Of a stretch of 64,000 nt of DNA, positions 60,698-64,000 are shown piece after piece. The first letter of the stretch is position 1. Each line of letters starts with the position of its first letter. Below the pieces are notes generated by a model. It worked only from the letters and a program-made list of their open reading frames with translations, did no database searches and was not told the origin of the DNA. The translations under genes and the position numbers were made by a program. This DNA is from Cupriavidus pauculus (lineage in GTDB: Bacteria; Pseudomonadota; Gammaproteobacteria; Burkholderiales; Burkholderiaceae): the NCBI RefSeq assembly GCF_008693385.1, contig NZ_CP044067.1, positions 124,001 through 188,000 of the forward strand. The letters run 5' to 3'.

Positions 60698-61281
60698 TCG
60701 GGATGCAGGCACGGCAAAGCCTCGAACGCGTGCTCGAGCGCGCGGTGCGCTCGCGGCTCGTATTGCAGCCCGGCGATACCTGCACGATCGACCGCGTGAC
60801 GATACCCGCCGCCGACAGCGATGGGCGCGTCGAGGGGCGCATCGATGGCAATGTCGATGGCGGCGACCCGGTCGTGGTGCTCACGATCTCCGCCATGGGC
60901 TTCCGCTACATGCTGTTCCTGCGCTTCCGCAACGATGCGGCCACTGTGGCCTACTACGCGCGGGACAACGCGGGCGAACTGCGGGACACGCTGCTGGAGC
61001 TCGGCAACCTGTGCTGCGGCGCGATCAACCAGGAACTGGTCCGGCATTTCCCCGACCTCGGGATGTCCACGCCCTATGCACTGGGTGGCCATAGCCTGCG
61101 CCATATCGATAGCCTGAAGCCCGACTACCGCGCGGACGTGTGCGTCGCCATCGCGGACGGCGTGGTCATCGATGCGACGACATGCCTGTTCACGCGCGTG
61201 CCCATCGATTTCCATATCGATGCGGGCGCCGAGGAAGCGACGAGCAACGCGACGAGCGACGGCGAACTCGAACTGTTCTGA
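60694..61281 (+). CDS. CheX/CheC-like protein, probable CheY-P phosphatase
   Basis: Protein of 195 residues with no clear TM segment. The middle has GFRYMLFLRFRND and then ELGNLCCGAINQELVRHFPDL, where E and N are spaced E-x2-N, as in the phosphatase helix of CheX/CheC/FliY. The later part (VCVAIADGVVIDATTCLFTRVPIDFHID) fits a repeat of beta strands. Its ATG overlaps the stop of the MCP-like gene. Assignment to this family is by the motif and by the neighbouring CheY gene, 19 bases downstream. An alternative is a chemotaxis protein of unknown function. Confidence 0.7.
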   Translation: MIGMQARQSLERVLERAVRSRLVLQPGDTCTIDRVTIPAADSDGRVEGRIDGNVDGGDPVVVLTISAMGFRYMLFLRFRNDAATVAYYARDNAGELRDTLLELGNLCCGAINQELVRHFPDLGMSTPYALGGHSLRHIDSLKPDYRADVCVAIADGVVIDATTCLFTRVPIDFHIDAGAEEATSNATSDGELELF

Positions 61282-61300
61282 TTTTTAGCAGGAGAAAACC

Positions 61301-61666
61301 TTGGCAAAGATTCTGGTAGTGGACGATTCGAGCGCGGTGCGCGACGAAGTGGCGGGCTTTCTGCGCGGCAGCGGCCTCGACGTGCAGATTGCCGTGGACG
61401 GCAAGGATGGCCTGTCGCGGCTCAAGGCGGACCCCGGCATCCGCCTGATCATCAGCGACGTCAACATGCCCAATATGGACGGCCTGACGATGGTCGAGAA
61501 GATCCGCGGCGAGCTCGGCAACAAGAGCGTGAACGTGGTGATGCTGACCACGGAAAGCAGCCCCGCGATGAAGGATCGGGGCAAGGCGGCCGGCGTGAAG
61601 GGCTGGATCGTCAAGCCCTTCAAGGGCGCCGCCGTGCTGGAAGGGCTGAAGAAGCTGGCCGTGTAA
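61301..61666 (+). CDS. CheY-like single-domain response regulator, TTG start
   Basis: Receiver protein of 121 residues with no output domain. The acidic pocket is D8/D9, phospho-acceptor D53 (IISDVNMPNMDG), T83 and K105 (VKPFKG). It starts from TTG at 61301, with AGGAG at 61290-61294 and six bases spacing. ATG is not available in this place, so the start is unusual but well supported. It is the last gene of the operon and the likely target of H459 in the kinase, whether to act on the flagellar motor or another partner. Confidence 0.93.
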   Translation: MAKILVVDDSSAVRDEVAGFLRGSGLDVQIAVDGKDGLSRLKADPGIRLIISDVNMPNMDGLTMVEKIRGELGNKSVNVVMLTTESSPAMKDRGKAAGVKGWIVKPFKGAAVLEGLKKLAV

Positions 61667-61676
61667 GTCGGCGAGG

Positions 61677-62915
61677 TTACTGGCGCCGGTACTGCGCCAG
61701 CGCCGCGGCCAGCGCGGCAATCTCGTCGTCGCTCGTGTAGTAATGCGGCGTCAGCCGCAACAGCGCGCGCGCATCGGGCGATCGAAAGGCCCACGGCGTG
61801 TGCTGGAGCCCAACGGCCGCCGTGTGGATCTCCTGCGCGCGCAGCGCATCGCTCAGTGCCTCGGCGCCCGGCAGGTGCGCGGGCAATGCATAGGTGATCA
61901 GCGCGCTGTTATCGGCATCGGCCGCCTCGCGCGGCAGCCAGCCGCAGGCGGCTTCAATGGCCGTCACGATACGGCCACGCACCTGAGCGATGGTTCCCGC
62001 GATGCGATCGAGCCCGACTGCCTGCGCGTAATTGCTGGCCGCCCGAAACGCGAGCTTGAGCCCCGGATGCATTTCGCTCGGTTCGAAGCGGATCGCGCCT
62101 TCCCGCACATGCATGTCGTCCGCGGACCAGTACGCACCCCGGACATCGAGCCCATCGGGCAGATCGAGCAGCCGCAGCGCGCGCTCGGAATAATGCGCGG
62201 CCGCCAAGCCGCGCGGACCGCGCAGCCATTTGCGGGGCGGAAACAGCAGTACGTCGGCGCCGCTGGCGCGTACGTCGAAGGGACGCTGGCCGATCAGGTG
62301 ACTGGCATCGAGCAAGAACAGCCCATCGCGCGCATGCACGAGTTCGCCGATGCCATCGAGCGGCAACACGGTGCCGAACGTCGCCGACACGGCAGGCAGC
62401 GAGACCACGGGCATCGCGCCGGGCGCCATATCGCGCAGTGCCTGCCGCACCTGTTCCAGCAACGGCGTATCGGCATCGGCCGGCAGCACGGTCAGCGCGA
62501 TTCGCCCCTTGCGCAGGGCCACGTGCAGATACGCGGCATTGGCTGCGTACTCGGACGCGGCACTGATCACGTGCACCGGACGGGAGGACTGCAACGCGCC
62601 GCTGAGCGCCGTCGCCCATGCCGCGCTGGCCGAAGGCGCAAGCGCAATGGAGTGGGCCGGAACGCCGAGCAGGCGCCCGATGCTCGCATGCACGTCCCCG
62701 AGGGGTTCCGCATGCTCGGCCAGCGCGCGATGCGGCCCCACGGCACGCTCGCGCCCGATCCAGCCCGACAATGCGTCGAGCACCGCAGCCGGCGCCAGAC
62801 TCGCCGAACCGTTATTGAAATGCGCCGTGGCGCCGTGCGCCGGCGTCTCGCGCCGAATGCGTGCCAGCGCCTCGTGATCGAGCGCGCGCCATGTCGGATG
62901 TCCCGGTATTTCCAT
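61677..62915 (-). CDS. PLP-dependent class V aminotransferase/selenocysteine-lyase-like protein
   Basis: Enzyme of 412 residues from ATG 62915, preceded by AGGGGA. FNNGSASLAPAAVLDAL is the usual N-terminus of class V (NifS/EgtE/Csd-like) proteins, SLPAVSATFGTVLPLDGI and LFLLDASHLIGQRPFDVRASGADVLLFPPRKWLRGPRGLA give the PLP lysine (RKWLRG). It lacks a desulfurase-type cysteine loop, so a lyase or aminotransferase role (as in EgtE, isopenicillin epimerase-like) is more likely. The substrate is unknown. It is oriented opposite to the chemosensory operon and ends 10 bases after the CheY stop. Confidence 0.88.
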   Translation of the reverse strand: MEIPGHPTWRALDHEALARIRRETPAHGATAHFNNGSASLAPAAVLDALSGWIGRERAVGPHRALAEHAEPLGDVHASIGRLLGVPAHSIALAPSASAAWATALSGALQSSRPVHVISAASEYAANAAYLHVALRKGRIALTVLPADADTPLLEQVRQALRDMAPGAMPVVSLPAVSATFGTVLPLDGIGELVHARDGLFLLDASHLIGQRPFDVRASGADVLLFPPRKWLRGPRGLAAAHYSERALRLLDLPDGLDVRGAYWSADDMHVREGAIRFEPSEMHPGLKLAFRAASNYAQAVGLDRIAGTIAQVRGRIVTAIEAACGWLPREAADADNSALITYALPAHLPGAEALSDALRAQEIHTAAVGLQHTPWAFRSPDARALLRLTPHYYTSDDEIAALAAALAQYRRQ

Positions 62916-62979
62916 GCATTCCCCTGCGGAAACCGGCGCGTTCGCGCCGTGCATCGCGCATGGTACATGAGCCGAAGAG

Positions 62980-63035
62980 GTGGTGTAGAGAACGTGGTGC
63001 AGAGGACGTGGTGTAGAGAACGTGGTGCAGAGCGG
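62980..63035. repeat. Tandem repeat, 14 bp x 4, between aminotransferase and MCP genes
   Basis: Units GTGGTGTAGAGAAC and GTGGTGCAGAGGAC alternate (62980-63035), giving a 28-bp higher-order period repeated twice. It lies in the promoter region of the divergent aminotransferase and MCP genes. Confidence 0.92.
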
Positions 63036-63169
63036 TTACGCGAAGATTCCCCTTCGGGTTTAACGAGCGCTGCCGATATACGGGCAGCGCTGGCACGACT
63101 GGCGTCCACAGGTCCGTCAGAGACCTCGCAGTGCACTCGTCAAACAAGCTAGAGAACGGGGAGTTCTTC

Positions 63170-64000
63170 ATGATGTTCAGCAAATCCTGGACCGTCCGGG
63201 GCAAGCTGCGCGCGAGTTACGGCGCGCTGGTGGCCATTGTCCTGATCGTGTCGGCACTGTCGATCTATGCGCTCGGCGACGCCAATCGCCGCTTTGCCGG
63301 ATTTATCGACGGCATCAACGGCCGGGCGCTGCTTGCGCACGACATCCGCACGGCCGTCGATCGACGTGCCATCGCGGCGCGCAATCTCGTGCTGGTCACT
63401 ACCGACGCGGACCGCAAGCTCGAGTACGCCGAAGTCCAGCGCGCCCACGAGGAAGTCACGCACAAGCTGGAAACGCTGCAGTCGCGCATTGCGAGCGCGC
63501 CGGACGCGAGCGACACCGCGCGCAGGCTGGTGGCGGATATCGCGCGCGTGGAGTCGCGCTATGGGCCCGTCGCGCTCGATATCGTGCGTCTGGCGATGTC
63601 CGGCGAGCGCGATCAGGCCGTCACCAAGATCAACGTCGAATGCCGGCCGCTGCTGGCCGCGCTGGTACAGGCAACGGACGCCTACCAGCAATACACGGCT
63701 GGCCGCGCCGAACAGAGCGTGAGCGACGCCGAAGCGCGCGCCGTGACCCTGCGCAACACGGTGCTGGGCATCAGCCTCCTCGCGCTGGCGGCGGCCATCG
63801 GATTCGGGCTGCTGATCACGCGCGGGCTGCTGCGCGCGCTCGGTGCCGAACCGTCGGTCCTGAGCGCGGCGACGCAACGCGTGGCGTCGGGCGACCTGAG
63901 CCCGATCGACGGTGCGGACGCCGCCTACGCAGGCAGCGTGCTGGCGTCCATGGGCGTGATGCAGAACGGGCTGGTGCACCTCATCGGCAAGGTCCGCCAT
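63170..64000 (+). CDS. Methyl-accepting chemotaxis protein, 3' end beyond window
   Basis: First 277 codons of an MCP. The ATG at 63170 follows GGGGAG. A cytosolic N-terminus (SWTVRGKLRASYG) leads into TM1 (ALVAIVLIVSALSIYAL), then a helical 4HB-type periplasmic sensor of about 155 residues, TM2 (VLGISLLALAAAIGFGLLITRGL) and a HAMP-like segment (EPSVLSAATQRVASGDLSPID). The signalling domain must lie beyond base 64000. Its sensor is similar in architecture to that of the kinase at 57557. It may signal to a different CheA. Confidence 0.9.
   Translation, partial: MMFSKSWTVRGKLRASYGALVAIVLIVSALSIYALGDANRRFAGFIDGINGRALLAHDIRTAVDRRAIAARNLVLVTTDADRKLEYAEVQRAHEEVTHKLETLQSRIASAPDASDTARRLVADIARVESRYGPVALDIVRLAMSGERDQAVTKINVECRPLLAALVQATDAYQQYTAGRAEQSVSDAEARAVTLRNTVLGISLLALAAAIGFGLLITRGLLRALGAEPSVLSAATQRVASGDLSPIDGADAAYAGSVLASMGVMQNGLVHLIGKVRH

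Noticed and set aside
63072..63079. GCCGATAT as a sigma-28 -10 element for the MCP gene
   Set aside because: The element itself is close to consensus, but no TAAA-like -35 is found at the correct distance.
63149..64000. Minus-strand open frame of 283 codons at the window end
   Set aside because: The plus strand holds a clear MCP N-terminus with TM helices and ribosome site in the same bases; the minus-strand text is a composition artefact.

Overview
The window is GC-rich, densely coded bacterial DNA with an almost complete bias for G or C at third codon positions. The gene content fits a metabolically versatile betaproteobacterium of the Burkholderiaceae, most likely Cupriavidus or Ralstonia: many LysR and IclR regulators, a Bug-type periplasmic binding protein, several NitT/TauT and peptide ABC systems, an MHS-type transporter and flavin monooxygenases. 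This assignment is an inference from gene style, since there is no rRNA or other marker. The mix of catabolic and transport cassettes looks like a secondary chromosome or an accessory region. I saw no insertion sequence, phage gene, tRNA, rRNA or CRISPR array.

Layout. (1) 1-8371, minus strand: a DszC/acyl-CoA-dehydrogenase-like flavoprotein, an FAD oxidoreductase and a complete peptide/nickel-type ABC importer (binding protein, two permeases, two ATPases), running into a gene cut by the window edge. Divergent from it (8520-14718) are two FMN-dependent DszA/NtaA-family monooxygenases, an FAD/NAD(P) protein, a membrane fatty-acid desaturase and a PhnD-like protein without a signal peptide. Converging on these (14751-19233) is a sulfonate/taurine-type ABC operon with two permeases and an extra MetQ-like protein. 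Together this looks like an organosulfur (possibly organonitrogen) scavenging island. (2) 19513-19692: a CsbD stress protein with a clear terminator. (3) 19777-27341: a putative aldaric-acid (galactarate/glucarate) operon with a divergent LysR gene. (4) 27351-33798: two exported ABM-domain proteins, a stand-alone acetolactate synthase, and a LysR gene divergent from an M20 amidohydrolase and an MHS transporter. (5) 33743-38351: a DUF417 membrane protein and a stress-type operon (DJ-1/PfpI, ABM, GST, and a PNPOx-ferredoxin reductase-ferredoxin fusion). (6) 38358-42891: IclR, a polar amino-acid ABC importer and an FAD amine/amino-acid oxidase. (7) 43014-45701: phospholipase D/cardiolipin synthase, a BrkB/YihY membrane protein and a small DUF4279-like protein. 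(8) 46076-54066: a NitT/TauT ABC importer, a nitrilase, a duplicated binding protein, an enolase-superfamily enzyme, a BASS transporter and a LysR gene. (9) 54181-57125: a cold-shock protein with a good sigma-70 promoter, a uracil-DNA-glycosylase-like protein, a secreted cupin and a cysteine-desulfurase-like enzyme. (10) 57557-64000: a compact signalling operon (membrane receptor fused to an HPt/CheA-type kinase, a short MCP-like protein, a CheX/CheC-like protein and CheY), then a class V aminotransferase and the start of a full MCP.

Two things stand out beyond ordinary annotation. The first is the operon at 57557-61666. It resembles a complete phosphorelay in which receptor and CheA-type kinase are one polypeptide, with no CheW, CheR or CheB and no P5 domain in the kinase. 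The second is at least twelve unrelated short tandem repeats (units of 9-16 bp, 2-6 copies) spread through the window. Several begin at or just after stop codons, or lie within gene termini. They are not homologous to each other, so they point to a local duplication process rather than to a repeat family.
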